Of a stretch of DNA of 64,000 nt, positions 45,627-54,462 are shown in pieces. The stretch is from Rhizobium sp. WSM4643. Lineage in GTDB: Bacteria > Pseudomonadota > Alphaproteobacteria > Rhizobiales > Rhizobiaceae. The notes below the pieces were generated by a model. It saw nothing but the letters and a program-made list of their open reading frames with translations, searched no databases and had not been told where the DNA came from. The stretch spans positions 1 through 64,000 of the forward strand of contig NZ_CP104042.1 in NCBI RefSeq assembly GCF_025152745.1, read 5' to 3'. The position numbers were made by a program, and so were the translations under genes. Numbering within the stretch: position 1 is the first letter of the stretch; every line of letters begins with the position of its first letter.

Positions 45627-45921
45627 GTCAGCGTCGGAACGACAAGCGAGAGCCGGCCAGCGATATCGGTTGGCCGCTCGAAGCAACTCGATGCAGCGCA
45701 GGCGCATCAACTGGTCGAGCCGGTCGCAGTGTCAGCGCTCGGTTCGGGCGTACGCTTGCTGCTGACGATCAAGGTCGATGACGTCGATGCGGTTTTTGCA
45801 GAACTGCGCAAACTCGGGGTCACGCTGCTCAACGGCCCGACCGATCGCCCATGGGGCCGCCGCACCGCGGCTTTTGCCGATCCGTCGGGCCATGTCTGGG
45901 AGGTCGCGCGGAATTGCGCCA
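45627..45921 (+). pseudogene. VOC/glyoxalase-fold protein relic
   Basis: Only the second half of a vicinal-oxygen-chelate protein is readable: RLLLTIKVDDVDAVFAELRK, LLNGPTDRPWGRRTAAFADP followed by SGHVWEVA. Upstream sequence in the same frame has no start and no VOC-like N-terminal half. The C-terminal end runs into the palindromic repeat at 45919. The gene has therefore lost its beginning and probably its end. Confidence 0.7.
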
Positions 45922-45990
45922 AAGCATGTCGCGCAAAAGTGTGCAGCGGTTTGCGATAACGACATGCGCAAAAATAAAGATTTAAAGCGA
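45919..45990. repeat. Rhizobial palindromic intergenic repeat 2
   Basis: Arms GCATGTCG / CGACATGC with GCAAAAGTGTGCAGCGGTTT between them, followed by AAAATAAAGATTTAAAGCG. I recognise this as another element found in many copies in Rhizobium genomes. It supplies the last residues of the VOC relic frame. Confidence 0.75.
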
Positions 45991-46169
45991 CGCACTTTAG
46001 ACGGCTGTTGCAGTACTCTGATGCCACCTTCGTATTTTGCCGTCATCGGCCGTACGGGCAGGCGGCTTCTTCCACGCAAAGAACGGATTCGGCGGCTGTT
46101 GCCACGATGATGACCAAATTCCGTGGTGTTCGGAGGCCTCTTCATGCAATCGGGGACGGGCGCATCGGC

Positions 46170-46697
46170 ATGGACTGGATCAATCGCTACATCGATCAGC
46201 CGCTACTGCACGGCGCGGCGGGTTTGCTGCGGAGTTGGCATATCCGCACGCGGCAACCGCCGGAGCTGCTGGAGCCGACGTGGAATCTCGTTGTGCTCTC
46301 CTTTCTCCTGATCGCGAGCGGGCAGGTCATGGCCGGCGAGACTTTCACGCTCAGTGCTGCCGCGCTGGTCATGCTGGCGCTGCCGTCCGCTCGAAAGCTG
46401 CTTTCGGCTGTGAAGGCAGGGCAAGGCGGTTACGGCGCCCGGGAATACAAGTCGCTAAGAGCGCGCGCCATCGCTAAACGTGAGGCGGAGTGGTCGGTGC
46501 GGATCATCGTCCTCTTCGCATCCGCCTGCCTTCCGTTCATCGCCCGCATCGACGATCCGGTGGGAGCCTATTTCATGCTGGGAGCCAGCATCTGGTTCGT
46601 CCTGACCGGGCCGCTCAAGGCCTATCTCGACGCAGCCGAACCTCCCGAGCCGAATGAAGGCGACCGGATGTACAGCGGCGTCTTTCAGGTCGGCTGA
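46170..46697 (+). CDS. Small membrane protein of unknown function
   Basis: A 175-aa protein starting MDWINRYIDQPLLHGAAGLL with hydrophobic segments at about residues 42-58, 62-77, 115-130 and 138-152. The frame continues upstream to 46008, but that part is unlike protein and derives from repeat-flanking DNA. There is no clear Shine-Dalgarno sequence. I do not recognise a family. Confidence 0.6.
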   Translation: MDWINRYIDQPLLHGAAGLLRSWHIRTRQPPELLEPTWNLVVLSFLLIASGQVMAGETFTLSAAALVMLALPSARKLLSAVKAGQGGYGAREYKSLRARAIAKREAEWSVRIIVLFASACLPFIARIDDPVGAYFMLGASIWFVLTGPLKAYLDAAEPPEPNEGDRMYSGVFQVG

Positions 46698-46796
46698 ATG
46701 GAGCTGATGCGACGCTGCATGTCCCGGCCATCAGACGGACGGGAACCAAATGGGGCTGCCTTCGTTATCACCGCAGCAACGTACAAGGAGATTGCG

Positions 46797-46961
46797 ATGC
46801 TTTATTACGCTCTCGTGTTTCTCGTCGTGGCCTTGATTGCCGGCGTCCTCGGATTTGGCGGCATCGCAGGGGCTTCAGCTTCCATTGCCCAGGTTCTGTT
46901 CTTCATTTTCCTGGTGCTGTTCGTCGTCTCGCTCGTTATGCAACTGATGAGAAGAACCTAG
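46797..46961 (+). CDS. DUF1328 / UPF0391 small membrane protein
   Basis: A 54-aa protein with two membrane helices: [40 protein letters not shown], ending MQLMRRT. This is the standard form of the DUF1328 (UPF0391) family, often stress-induced. AAGGAG six bases before ATG 46797 sets the start. The longer frame from 46698 lacks such a site. A strong terminator follows. Confidence 0.88.
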   Translation: MLYYALVFLVVALIAGVLGFGGIAGASASIAQVLFFIFLVLFVVSLVMQLMRRT

Positions 46962-46981
46962 TGCGAACAAATCGAGCATGA

Positions 46982-47010
46982 AACCCGGCGAACATTGCCG
47001 GGTTTTTCTT
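46982..47010 (+). terminator. Rho-independent terminator
   Basis: Stem AACCCGGC / GCCGGGTT with a 7-base loop, then TTTCTT, 20 bases after the DUF1328 stop. Confidence 0.85.
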
Positions 47011-47038
47011 CATTGCCACATCCGGTTTGAGGCCTCCG

Positions 47039-47398
47039 TCACTGAAGGTTTCCGTCCCGGTCGTGGTCGGCTGTCGCGAAATCCGCCATCACCCGCTGCA
47101 TGAATTCGCTGCGGCTGATGCGGCCGTCGTGGTTCGCGTCGGTCAAAGTGAATTGCGCGGCCGTCAGAATCTGCACCGTCTCATCGGACTGCAGGCTGCC
47201 GTCCTTGTTTTTGTCGAGACTTCCGAAAGCCGTGCCCATGAAGGTCTCGTATTCCGATCGGTCGACGGTCTTGGTGGTATTCGTGTCAAGCCGATCCATC
47301 TGGCCCTGATACATCGATCCGGGCTGTTGCTGTTGTTGCGCCACTGCCCCAACGCATTGGCACAGTATGAATGTGGTCACCAAAGCCAAGGTCTTCAT
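47039..47398 (-). CDS. Periplasmic EF-hand calcium-binding protein
   Basis: A 119-aa protein with a signal peptide (KTLALVTTFILCQCVGAVA) and EF-hand loops at residues 38-49 (degenerate), 62-73 (DKNKDGSLQSDE), 87-98 (DANHDGRISRSE) and a final partial loop DHDRDGNLQ at 111-119. It probably binds calcium in the periplasm. The last loop runs to the stop codon and lacks the usual E12, so it may be incomplete. The next gene upstream is a glycine-zipper lipoprotein in the same direction. Confidence 0.85.
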   Translation of the reverse strand: MKTLALVTTFILCQCVGAVAQQQQQPGSMYQGQMDRLDTNTTKTVDRSEYETFMGTAFGSLDKNKDGSLQSDETVQILTAAQFTLTDANHDGRISRSEFMQRVMADFATADHDRDGNLQ

Positions 47399-47418
47399 CG
47401 CTTGTTATCCCTCTCCAA

Positions 47419-47667
47419 TTAGCGGCAAGCCAGACGGTTGCCGACGTAACCGCCGCCGCCGATGCCGGCGCCGATAGCAAGCACTTGCCCGGTTCCGGCG
47501 CCGATCGTGCTGCCGATCAAGCCGCCGACAATCGCGCCGCCGACGGTTCCCGCAATGCAGCCGAATTCGGAATTACGATCCGAGACGGCCTGCGACGTCG
47601 GCCCGGACTGGCAGGCGGAGACGGCAAGGCATCCCGCCAGTATGATATTTGTCCTGCTTATGCCCAT
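47419..47667 (-). CDS. Glycine-zipper lipoprotein
   Basis: An 82-aa protein with a lipoprotein signal (ILAGCLAVSACQ; lipobox AVSAC, acylated Cys near residue 19) and a glycine-zipper region GGAIVGGLIGSTIGAGTGQV. Such 2TM glycine-zipper proteins insert in the outer membrane or associate with it. GGGAGGGAAAG precedes the start. Confidence 0.8.
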   Translation of the reverse strand: MGISRTNIILAGCLAVSACQSGPTSQAVSDRNSEFGCIAGTVGGAIVGGLIGSTIGAGTGQVLAIGAGIGGGGYVGNRLACR

Positions 47668-48256
47668 CTTTCCCTCCCGATAGATTGCCCGCCATCTCCA
47701 ATAGAGATCGGCGGGCGTACGATTGTCCGCCCCCCGCGAAAATATCGCCTGATTATATTTCTCAAATTCAAACTTAGTTTCTGTTCGAACAGAAGCATAA
47801 TTCCGGAAAGCAAGCGGAAATTCTGCGGCAATGCCAAGACATCATGCCGTTTCCTCTCCAGTTACAGTGCCGCATGGAGAGTATCTTCAAATAGTACAGA
47901 TATCTATATGGCATGGCAACCTGCGCGATCATCGATCGTCTACGCAAATAGGGGTGCCTGCGATGTGCATGCTACCGCTCGTTGAGAGTTGGCGGCGGTC
48001 GGGACCGTGCCTTTCCAGCAACCATCCCTGACAACATCGTGAAATAACCGGATAACGCGAAAAGATGCCTTCGAAATGTCCCAATGGGGCTGAACCGTAA
48101 GCGTGTTTGTCGCCTGCGCCCTCCCACGCGCTTTGACATGCGATGCGTAAATGATGCCGGTTCGGGATCGTTTTGCGGTTTCGTCCCTTATCTGTTGCCG
48201 AATCTGGTGGCGAGTAGCCGGGTATGCTCCCGTCACGATTTGAGAAGGAGAGACTT
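47668..48256. other. Gene-free region before the DUF992 gene
   Basis: No gene is recognised. The left part (47740-47900) is AT-richer than the surroundings and may hold promoters for the flanking divergent genes. Confidence 0.5.
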
Positions 48257-48778
48257 ATGAAGAAAATTGTTGCGACGGCGTTTGCCGCGGTATCGTTGAC
48301 GCTTGTCGGTGCGGGGGCGGTCAATGCCGCTGACCTCGTCACGAGGACATATGAAGAGCCGGATCTGCGCAATGGCGTGAAAATCGGCTACCTCACCTGC
48401 GATATTGGTGGCGGCACGGGTTACGTGCTCGGTTCCTCCAAAGAGGCTGACTGCATCTTCCAGTCGACCGTCGGCAACGAACTTTCGGATCGTTATACCG
48501 GCGAAGTGAGAAAGCTCGGCATCGACATTGGCTTCACCACGCGCAGCCGCCTGATCTGGGCCGTGTTCGCGCCGACGGCCGGCTATCACCGCGGATCGCT
48601 CGCCGGCCTCTATGTCGGCGCTACTGCCGAGGCGACGCTCGGCGCCGGTGTCGGCGCCAATCTCCTGGTTGGCGGCACCTCCGGTTCGATCCATCTGCAG
48701 ACGGTCAGCCTGACCGGTCAGCTCGGCCTCAACGTTGCGGCCGGCAGTGCCTCGATGACGCTGACGGCAGCGAATTGA
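48257..48778 (+). CDS. Exported DUF992 protein
   Basis: A 173-aa protein with a signal peptide (KKIVATAFAAVSLTLVGAGA, cleavage near NAA-D). The mature part has KIGYLTCDIGGGTGYVLGSS and CIFQST, then IDIGFTTRSRLIWAVFAP and a glycine/alanine-rich end, matching DUF992 proteins of alphaproteobacteria. It is probably periplasmic or at the cell surface and has no known role. GAGAAGGAG precedes ATG 48257. Confidence 0.88.
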   Translation: MKKIVATAFAAVSLTLVGAGAVNAADLVTRTYEEPDLRNGVKIGYLTCDIGGGTGYVLGSSKEADCIFQSTVGNELSDRYTGEVRKLGIDIGFTTRSRLIWAVFAPTAGYHRGSLAGLYVGATAEATLGAGVGANLLVGGTSGSIHLQTVSLTGQLGLNVAAGSASMTLTAAN

Positions 48779-48877
48779 TATGCCTTTTGGCGCCTCCCGC
48801 CGCATGGCGGCAAGGGGCGCCACCTCTTCTGAGGAGCGATTTCGCGCCCTCGCACGCCCAAGCCGGATCACGACATC

Positions 48878-49015
48878 ATGGATATTCGAATAGCAACGCC
48901 CGACGAGGACGAGGTCTTGGTTGGGAATTGTCGGAAGATCGGGGATGGCTACGGCACGCCGCCCGAGCACTATAGAGGGCGTAGCATTGGTTTCACATCA
49001 AACTACGCTATTTGA
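48878..49015 (+). pseudogene. N-terminal remnant of a GNAT-like acetyltransferase
   Basis: A 45-codon frame begins MDIRIATPDEDEVLVGNCRK and continues with IGDGYGTPPEHYR, like the first residues of GNAT-family proteins, then runs into unrelated codons and a stop. No remaining part of the acetyltransferase is found downstream. Confidence 0.45.
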
Positions 49016-49032
49016 GAGCAAATAGAGGACGC

Positions 49033-49833
49033 TTAGGAAGCGTCCTCAGATAGCCAAATCCTCAGTTTGCCGACTGACCTGAAGCCGAGCTTTGTCATTT
49101 CGTTTAATGCTGCGCCACTGTCATACCCGACCAGCGGCACATCGGGTGAAAAGGCGATAGTGGCCAACGAAATGGCATCTGGGAAAGCCTGCGGCGAACC
49201 AGTCAAGCTAAAGATATTGGAGATCCCTACAGCTTGGGGTGATCGATTTACGATGCAGCCCGCATCAAAACCATCGCCGGCCCATCGGCCGTAGATATGC
49301 ATGTTGGGATCGGAAAGCAGCGCCGGTGTGAAGACGTTGGCATCGGTCGGGCTACCAGCCTCTTTCCAGGAATGTTCCCAGCGATCCAGTGCCGCCGCAT
49401 CGCGAATGCGTGCCCAATCTTGAGGCGTACGCGCTGAAAGTCTGTGAGGTTCAGCCCAAATCCATGATGCGGAAAACAACAACTGGAATCCCTTGTTGAC
49501 GAGATCCAGCCTGGAAAACCCGTCTTTGAAACCAGGTCGCCGTCCTAGTCGATCTGTCAGTCGACCGATTTCAATCAGCTGTTCCTCTGTTGCGTCCGGG
49601 TCGAGTGTCGTCATGTTGGAATAGTAGGGGGGCGCGATCGCATCGCTTGACCAAAATGCACTGGTCCGCTGATCAGGCAGTCCATGGGCACGGAACATCG
49701 CCTGATAAAGGTCTGCATTGTTCGCGGCACAAATGCGCGCTTTTTCTGCATCGGATCGCACTGTGTGTTTCAGGATATTGCTTCGCGAGGAGCTGCGGAT
49801 CATAAGAAATCCTATTGCTCGGAGGTCTGACAT
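49033..49833 (-). CDS. Hypothetical protein, possibly GNAT-related at its C-terminus
   Basis: A 266-aa protein. The last 70 residues (LATIAFSPDVPLVGYDSGAA followed by LNEMTKLGFRSVGKLRIW) look like the end of a GNAT acetyltransferase, where a CoA-binding helix precedes a GF..VG...VW strand. The N-terminal part (ICAANNADLYQAMFRAHGLP, AIAPPYYSNMTTLDPD) shows no known motif. ATG at 49833 is preceded by weak GGAGG-like DNA. Function cannot be stated. Confidence 0.6.
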   Translation of the reverse strand: MSDLRAIGFLMIRSSSRSNILKHTVRSDAEKARICAANNADLYQAMFRAHGLPDQRTSAFWSSDAIAPPYYSNMTTLDPDATEEQLIEIGRLTDRLGRRPGFKDGFSRLDLVNKGFQLLFSASWIWAEPHRLSARTPQDWARIRDAAALDRWEHSWKEAGSPTDANVFTPALLSDPNMHIYGRWAGDGFDAGCIVNRSPQAVGISNIFSLTGSPQAFPDAISLATIAFSPDVPLVGYDSGAALNEMTKLGFRSVGKLRIWLSEDAS

Positions 49834-49992
49834 CTAGCCGGTGCATTCGCGATAAACAGTTGAGCGGCCCCGACTCTCTTGCCATCGAGTGGCTGGCGCC
49901 ATGGTTTCTTTCCCTTCGCCCGCGTAGCGGCATGCCGTCGTTTGTCTGCTCTGAGATCAACTGGTTCGATTAGCGCGGGCCGTCCGTTCCGC

Positions 49993-50928
49993 CTACGCTT
50001 TTACTCGACCGGGTGCGATAAAAGTAGCGATCGTCGCCTCGTCATGGCCAGCCTCGCGCAGAAAGCGGCTGGCGAATTCGATGGCAGGGCTTCTAAGCGC
50101 ATCGTCCGGTCTAATCAGGTGAAAGGCCACATGGTAATCGAGTGTCCGCTCCGAGACGGCTACGACGCGCCCGGTGGCCAGCGCGGCATCCGACAGCGGC
50201 GGGCGCGCGAGCGCGATGCCGAGCCCCTGCGCACAGGCATCGATCACCAGATTGTAGTCCTCGAAGCGCCGGTCGTGGCCGCGCGGCGTGTAGTCGACAC
50301 CCTCACGGGAGAGCCAGCGGCGCCAGCCTTCAATATTCGAATCATGCAGGATCGGCATCTCGAGCAGCGAAAGGGCATCGGAGCGCTGCCCGAGCCGGTC
50401 CGCCAGCATCGAGGCGGCGATCGGAAACGATTTCTCCTGCCAGAGCGGCAGGGCACGCACGCCGGCCCACGGCCCCTTGCCGCAGCGAATGGCGAGATCC
50501 GTGCCTTCGCCGAAATCCGCCAGCCGGTGTTCGAGCGTCAACTCGACATGCAGCTCGTTTCCTTCGAGCTTCGGCAGGCGCTGAAACAGCCATAGAGAGG
50601 CGACGGAGGGCGTCACCGAAAGGCGCACCACTGCTTTGTTGCGACGAGGCAGCCAGCGCTCGCCGCTATTGCCGAGCAGCGCGAGCGCTTCCTCCGCCCG
50701 CGCGAAGAACCGCATACCTTCCGGCGTCAGGCGCACGCCCCGAGCTTCGCGCGCAAACAGCCGTACGCCCATCCAGCGCTCCAGGCGCGAGACCTGCCGA
50801 GACACCGCGCCGTGGGTGATGCCGCTTTCCTCCGCCGCGGCCGAGAACGATCCGAGCCGGGCGGCACGGGCAAAGGTCTCGAGCGTATCGAGCGGCGGAA
50901 GCACTGGCGAGCTGTGAACCATACGCAC
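49993..50928 (-). CDS. LysR-family regulator (GcvA-like)
   Basis: A 311-aa regulator: HTH LETFARAARLGSFSAAAEES then GITHGAVSRQVSRLERWMGV, and an effector domain of GcvA type (RLSVTPSVASLWLFQRLPKL, TDLAIRCGKG, CAQGLGIALARPPL). It is divergent from an EamA-family exporter, which is the likely target. Two starts are possible (GTG 50928 or ATG 50922); neither has a good ribosome-binding site. Confidence 0.92.
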   Translation of the reverse strand: MRMVHSSPVLPPLDTLETFARAARLGSFSAAAEESGITHGAVSRQVSRLERWMGVRLFAREARGVRLTPEGMRFFARAEEALALLGNSGERWLPRRNKAVVRLSVTPSVASLWLFQRLPKLEGNELHVELTLEHRLADFGEGTDLAIRCGKGPWAGVRALPLWQEKSFPIAASMLADRLGQRSDALSLLEMPILHDSNIEGWRRWLSREGVDYTPRGHDRRFEDYNLVIDACAQGLGIALARPPLSDAALATGRVVAVSERTLDYHVAFHLIRPDDALRSPAIEFASRFLREAGHDEATIATFIAPGRVKA

Positions 50929-51007
50929 ATTTGATCATCGATTGCGATGCTTTTCAAGCACGCATCGATGGCCTAATCCACTGTTGCAGGAACATGTGGA
51001 GGCGAAA

Positions 51008-51913
51008 ATGAGCATGGCGGCAAGCGCACCGATTTCGACGAAACAGCAAGGCGGGTTTGATCTGGTGGCCTTTGCGGCGATCCTCGTCACCATCCTCTTC
51101 TGGGCGTCCTCCTTCGTGGTGATCCGGATCTGCCTCGGACCGCTGACGCCGATCGAACTGGCGACAGCCCGCTATGTGGCAGCCGGTGTCATCGCGCTCG
51201 TCTATCTCGTTATCTACCGGCCGATGCCGGAAAAACGCGATTTCGTTCGTCTCTCCGTTGCCGCCGTGCTTTTCATTGCTGCCTATGCGGTTCTGCTGAA
51301 CACCGGCGAGCAGACCGTTGCCGCTGGACCGGCGAGCTTCATCATTAACACCATGCCGGTCTTCACCGCCCTCATCGCCACATTCGCGCTCGGCGAGCGC
51401 TTCGGCCGCTGGGGCTGGGCGGGCACCGCGATTTCCTTCGGCGGCGTGGCGCTGATTGCAGTCGCCTCCGACGGTGGTTTCAAGCTCGATCCAAATGCGG
51501 TCCTCATCCTTGGCGCAGCGCTTTGCTCAGCGATCGCCAGCGTGTTGCAGAAGCCGCTGCTCGGGCGGCTGCCGGCGCTTGCCGTCACTGCCTGGATCCT
51601 GCTGATCGGTTCCGTGCCGCTGTTTCCGGCCGTTCCAGCGACGATCCAGGCGCTTGCCGCCGCACCGGCGAAGGTGAACTGGGGGGTTGCCTATCTCGTC
51701 ATCTTCCCAACCGCGATCGGCTACCTCACTTGGGCGATTGCCCTGAAGCGGTTGACCGCCGCCCGCGCCTCGAATTTCCTCTACGGCGTTCCGCCGGTCG
51801 CCACGCTGATCGGGTTCGTCTGGCTGAGCGAAACACCGACCATGCTCGGCGCAATCGGCGGCGTCATGGCAATCTTCGGCGTGCTGGTCGTCAACGTGAT
51901 GCGGAAGCGGTAG
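51008..51913 (+). CDS. EamA/DMT-family transporter
   Basis: A 301-aa membrane protein with ten hydrophobic segments in two EamA repeats: FAAILVTILFWASSFVVIRI with PLTPIELATARYVAAGVIAL in the first, and AALCSAIASVLQKPLLGRLP through ARASNFLYGVPPVATLIGFV in the second. It probably exports an amino acid or related metabolite. ATG 51008 follows TGGAGGCGAAA. The frame start at 50942 lies in the promoter region shared with the divergent LysR gene. Confidence 0.92.
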   Translation: MSMAASAPISTKQQGGFDLVAFAAILVTILFWASSFVVIRICLGPLTPIELATARYVAAGVIALVYLVIYRPMPEKRDFVRLSVAAVLFIAAYAVLLNTGEQTVAAGPASFIINTMPVFTALIATFALGERFGRWGWAGTAISFGGVALIAVASDGGFKLDPNAVLILGAALCSAIASVLQKPLLGRLPALAVTAWILLIGSVPLFPAVPATIQALAAAPAKVNWGVAYLVIFPTAIGYLTWAIALKRLTAARASNFLYGVPPVATLIGFVWLSETPTMLGAIGGVMAIFGVLVVNVMRKR

Positions 51914-51967
51914 CGTCGAATTCGGGCCGGGAAGGCGGCCCGGCAACAGATAGGCATTGCGCTGCGG

Positions 51968-52000
51968 TTCGCTTTCTCTAAAACGAAAGCAGATCGAAAG
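51968..52000. promoter_or_regulatory. Putative GlpR sites upstream of glpR
   Basis: CGAA occurs at 51984 and 51995, exactly 11 bases apart, within AAAACGAAAG and ATCGAAAG. TTCG at 51968 lies on the other strand. The same elements occur inverted upstream of glpD, which suggests autoregulation by GlpR. Confidence 0.6.
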
Positions 52001-52010
52001 GCGCGCGCTC

Positions 52011-52784
52011 ATGTTCTTGACCGACCGGCAAATTGAAATCGTGGCGATTGCGAAATCGAGCGGCAGGGTTCTGGTGGAGGAGCTCGCCTCCCGCTTTTCG
52101 GTGACGCCCCAGACGATCCGCAAGGACCTGAACGATCTCTGCGATGCGCAGCTGCTGACGCGCATCCATGGCGGCGCCACATTCCCGAGTGGGACGGAGA
52201 ATGTCAAATACGAAGCGCGCCGCCAGATCGCCGCTTCCGAGAAACAGGCGATCGGCATTGCGACGGTCGAGCTCATCCCGAGCGGCGCCTCGCTCTTCAT
52301 CAACATCGGAACGACGACAGAGGCGGTGGGCGAGGCGCTCGCCAACCATCACGAGCTGATGGTGATCACCAACAATATAAACGTTGCCAATAGGTTGCGC
52401 CTTTTCCCGGCAATCGAGGTGGTAATCGCAGGCGGGGTCGTGCGCGGTTCGGACGGCGGGATCGTCGGCGAGGCGGCCGTCGATTTCATCCGCCAGTTCA
52501 AAGTCGACTACGCCGTGATCGGCGCGTCTGCGATCGACATCGACGGTGCGCTTCTTGACTACGATTTTCGCGAAGTGAAGGTCGCTCAGGCAATCATCGC
52601 CAATGCCCGACATGTCATTCTCGTTGCCGATTCGACGAAGTTTGAACGCACCGCACCCGTCAGGATCGGCCAGCTTTCCCAGGTTCATACCTTCATCACC
52701 GATCACTGTCCGGTGCCGTCGATCCGCAGTCTCTGCCTCGAAAACAATGTGAAGCTGATCGAAACCAACGGCAGATTTCGTTAG
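52011..52784 (+). CDS. glpR: GlpR, DeoR-family repressor of glycerol genes
   Basis: A 257-aa DeoR-type repressor: HTH with VEELASRFSVTPQTIRKDLN and the following LLTRIHGGATFPSG, then the sugar-phosphate-sensing domain with INIGTTTEAVGEAL and IGASAIDIDGALLDYDFREV. It should be released by glycerol 3-phosphate. ATG 52011 is preferred to the frame start at 51957 because the latter would cover the operator-like elements. It stands directly upstream of glpD in the same direction, separated by an array of TTCG elements. Confidence 0.93.
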   Translation: MFLTDRQIEIVAIAKSSGRVLVEELASRFSVTPQTIRKDLNDLCDAQLLTRIHGGATFPSGTENVKYEARRQIAASEKQAIGIATVELIPSGASLFINIGTTTEAVGEALANHHELMVITNNINVANRLRLFPAIEVVIAGGVVRGSDGGIVGEAAVDFIRQFKVDYAVIGASAIDIDGALLDYDFREVKVAQAIIANARHVILVADSTKFERTAPVRIGQLSQVHTFITDHCPVPSIRSLCLENNVKLIETNGRFR

Positions 52785-52804
52785 ACAGACATCTCCCCAC
52801 CAAA

Positions 52805-52856
52805 CATTCGTTTGACATTCGTATCTCTTTCGTTTTAACTGATGTTGCTTTCGCAA
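52805..52856. promoter_or_regulatory. Putative GlpR operator array upstream of glpD
   Basis: TTCG occurs at 52807, 52818, 52829 and 52850: steps of 11, 11 and 21 bases, so all lie on one face of the helix. The first three are in CATTCGTTT, CATTCGTAT and CTTTCGTTT. The last of these is the inverse of AAAACGAAAG found before glpR. DeoR-family repressors typically bind such TTCG repeats. Confidence 0.7.
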
Positions 52857-52906
52857 TTGCGCAAGTTTTGTGCGATGCGAAATTGGGAGTGGGCTCGGAG
52901 GGGATA

Positions 52907-54421
52907 TTGGGCCGGGAGATTTACGACATATTCGTCATCGGCGGCGGCATCAACGGCTGCGGCATCGCGCGCGATGCCGTCGGGCGCGGCTATTCGGTGG
53001 CGCTGGCGGAAATGAACGATTTCGCCTCGGGTACCTCGTCGGGCGCCACCAAGCTGATCCATGGCGGCCTGCGTTATCTCGAGCATTACGAGTTCCGCCT
53101 GGTGCGAGAATCGCTGATGGAGCGCGAGATCCTCTGGGCGATGGCGCCGCACATCATCTGGCCTCTGCGTTTCGTGCTGCCCTACCACAAGGGCGGCATC
53201 CGGCCGGCCTGGCTGATCCGGCTCGGTCTCTTCCTTTACGACCATCTTGGCGGCCGCAAGCTGTTGCCACCGACATCGGTGCTTGACTTGCGCCGCGATC
53301 CGGCCGGAAAGCCGCTGAAGGCGCTGTTTTCCAAGGCCTTTGAATATTCCGACGGCTGGGTCGACGATGCCCGCATGGTGGTGCTGAACGCCCGCGATGC
53401 CGCCGACAAGGGCGCGACCATCATGCCGCGCACCAAGGTGGTGTCGGCAAGGCGCGAGAACGGTCTGTGGCATATCGAGACCACCGACGTGGTCACCAGC
53501 CGCAACGATAGCCATCAAGCTCGTATGCTGGTCAATGCCGCCGGCCCCTGGGTCGACCATGTCATACGTTCTGCTTTCGGCCAGAACGAAGCCCACCATG
53601 TCCGCCTCGTCCAGGGCAGCCATATCGTCGTGAAGAAGAAATTCGACGATCCGCGCGCCTATTTCTTCCAGAATCCCGACAACCGCATCATCTTCGCCAT
53701 CCCCTATGAGGGCGACTTCACCCTGATCGGCACCACGGATCGCGACTACACCGCCGATCCCAAGGATGTCAGGATTTCGGAGGAGGAGACGGTCTATCTC
53801 TGCAATGCTGCGTCGGAATATTTCAAGGAGCCGGTCAGGCCGGAGGATATCGTCTGGACCTATTCGGCGGTCCGGCCACTTTATGACGACGGCGCCTCGA
53901 AAGCGCAGGAGGCGACGCGCGACTACGTGTTGAAGCTGGAGGGCGAAGGAAATGCCGCGCCGCTGCTCAACGTCTTCGGCGGCAAGCTCACCACCTATCG
54001 TCGGCTTTCCGAACATGCGCTGGAGAAGATCGGCGCTGCGATCGGCGTCAAGGGCGCCCCGTGGACGGCCAAAAGCCATCTGCCCGGCGGCGACTTCCCG
54101 GTCCGGGGTTACGATGCCGAGGTCGCCGATCTGAAACGGCGTTATCCGTTCCTCGCCGATCGGCACGCCCGCCGGCTGGTACGCCGCTACGGCACCAGGG
54201 CCAAGATGCTGCTCGGCGAAGCCCGCGGCCTCGACGATCTCGGACGGCTGTTCGGCGGCGATCTCTACGTGGCCGAGGTAACCTATCTGGTCGAATATGA
54301 ATGGGCCCGGCACGCCGAAGACGTGCTGTGGAGGAGAACAAAGGATGGTCTGCGCCTTTCGAAGGAGCAGGCCCAGTCACTGGAGGAGTACATGGCTGCC
54401 ATACCGGCGATGGTCGGATAG
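52907..54421 (+). CDS. glpD: Glycerol-3-phosphate dehydrogenase GlpD
   Basis: A 504-aa FAD-dependent, membrane-associated enzyme oxidising glycerol 3-phosphate to dihydroxyacetone phosphate and feeding electrons to quinones. The FAD motif is DIFVIGGGINGCGIARDAVG. FASGTSSGATKLIHGGLRYL is the GlpD signature, and FAIPYEGDFTLIGTTDRDY follows. The start is taken as TTG 52907, six bases after GGAG within TCGGAGGGGATA. TTG 52868 is also in frame but has no such site. It is the first structural gene of the glp operon. Confidence 0.95.
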   Translation: MGREIYDIFVIGGGINGCGIARDAVGRGYSVALAEMNDFASGTSSGATKLIHGGLRYLEHYEFRLVRESLMEREILWAMAPHIIWPLRFVLPYHKGGIRPAWLIRLGLFLYDHLGGRKLLPPTSVLDLRRDPAGKPLKALFSKAFEYSDGWVDDARMVVLNARDAADKGATIMPRTKVVSARRENGLWHIETTDVVTSRNDSHQARMLVNAAGPWVDHVIRSAFGQNEAHHVRLVQGSHIVVKKKFDDPRAYFFQNPDNRIIFAIPYEGDFTLIGTTDRDYTADPKDVRISEEETVYLCNAASEYFKEPVRPEDIVWTYSAVRPLYDDGASKAQEATRDYVLKLEGEGNAAPLLNVFGGKLTTYRRLSEHALEKIGAAIGVKGAPWTAKSHLPGGDFPVRGYDAEVADLKRRYPFLADRHARRLVRRYGTRAKMLLGEARGLDDLGRLFGGDLYVAEVTYLVEYEWARHAEDVLWRRTKDGLRLSKEQAQSLEEYMAAIPAMVG

Positions 54422-54462
54422 GCGGCGTGTGGTCCCCGCTGCGTGGAGGCACGGGAACAGGA

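Noticed and set aside
46008..46169. Extended N-terminus of the membrane protein at 46170
   Set aside because: The extra 54 residues derive from sequence flanking the palindromic repeat and look unlike protein.
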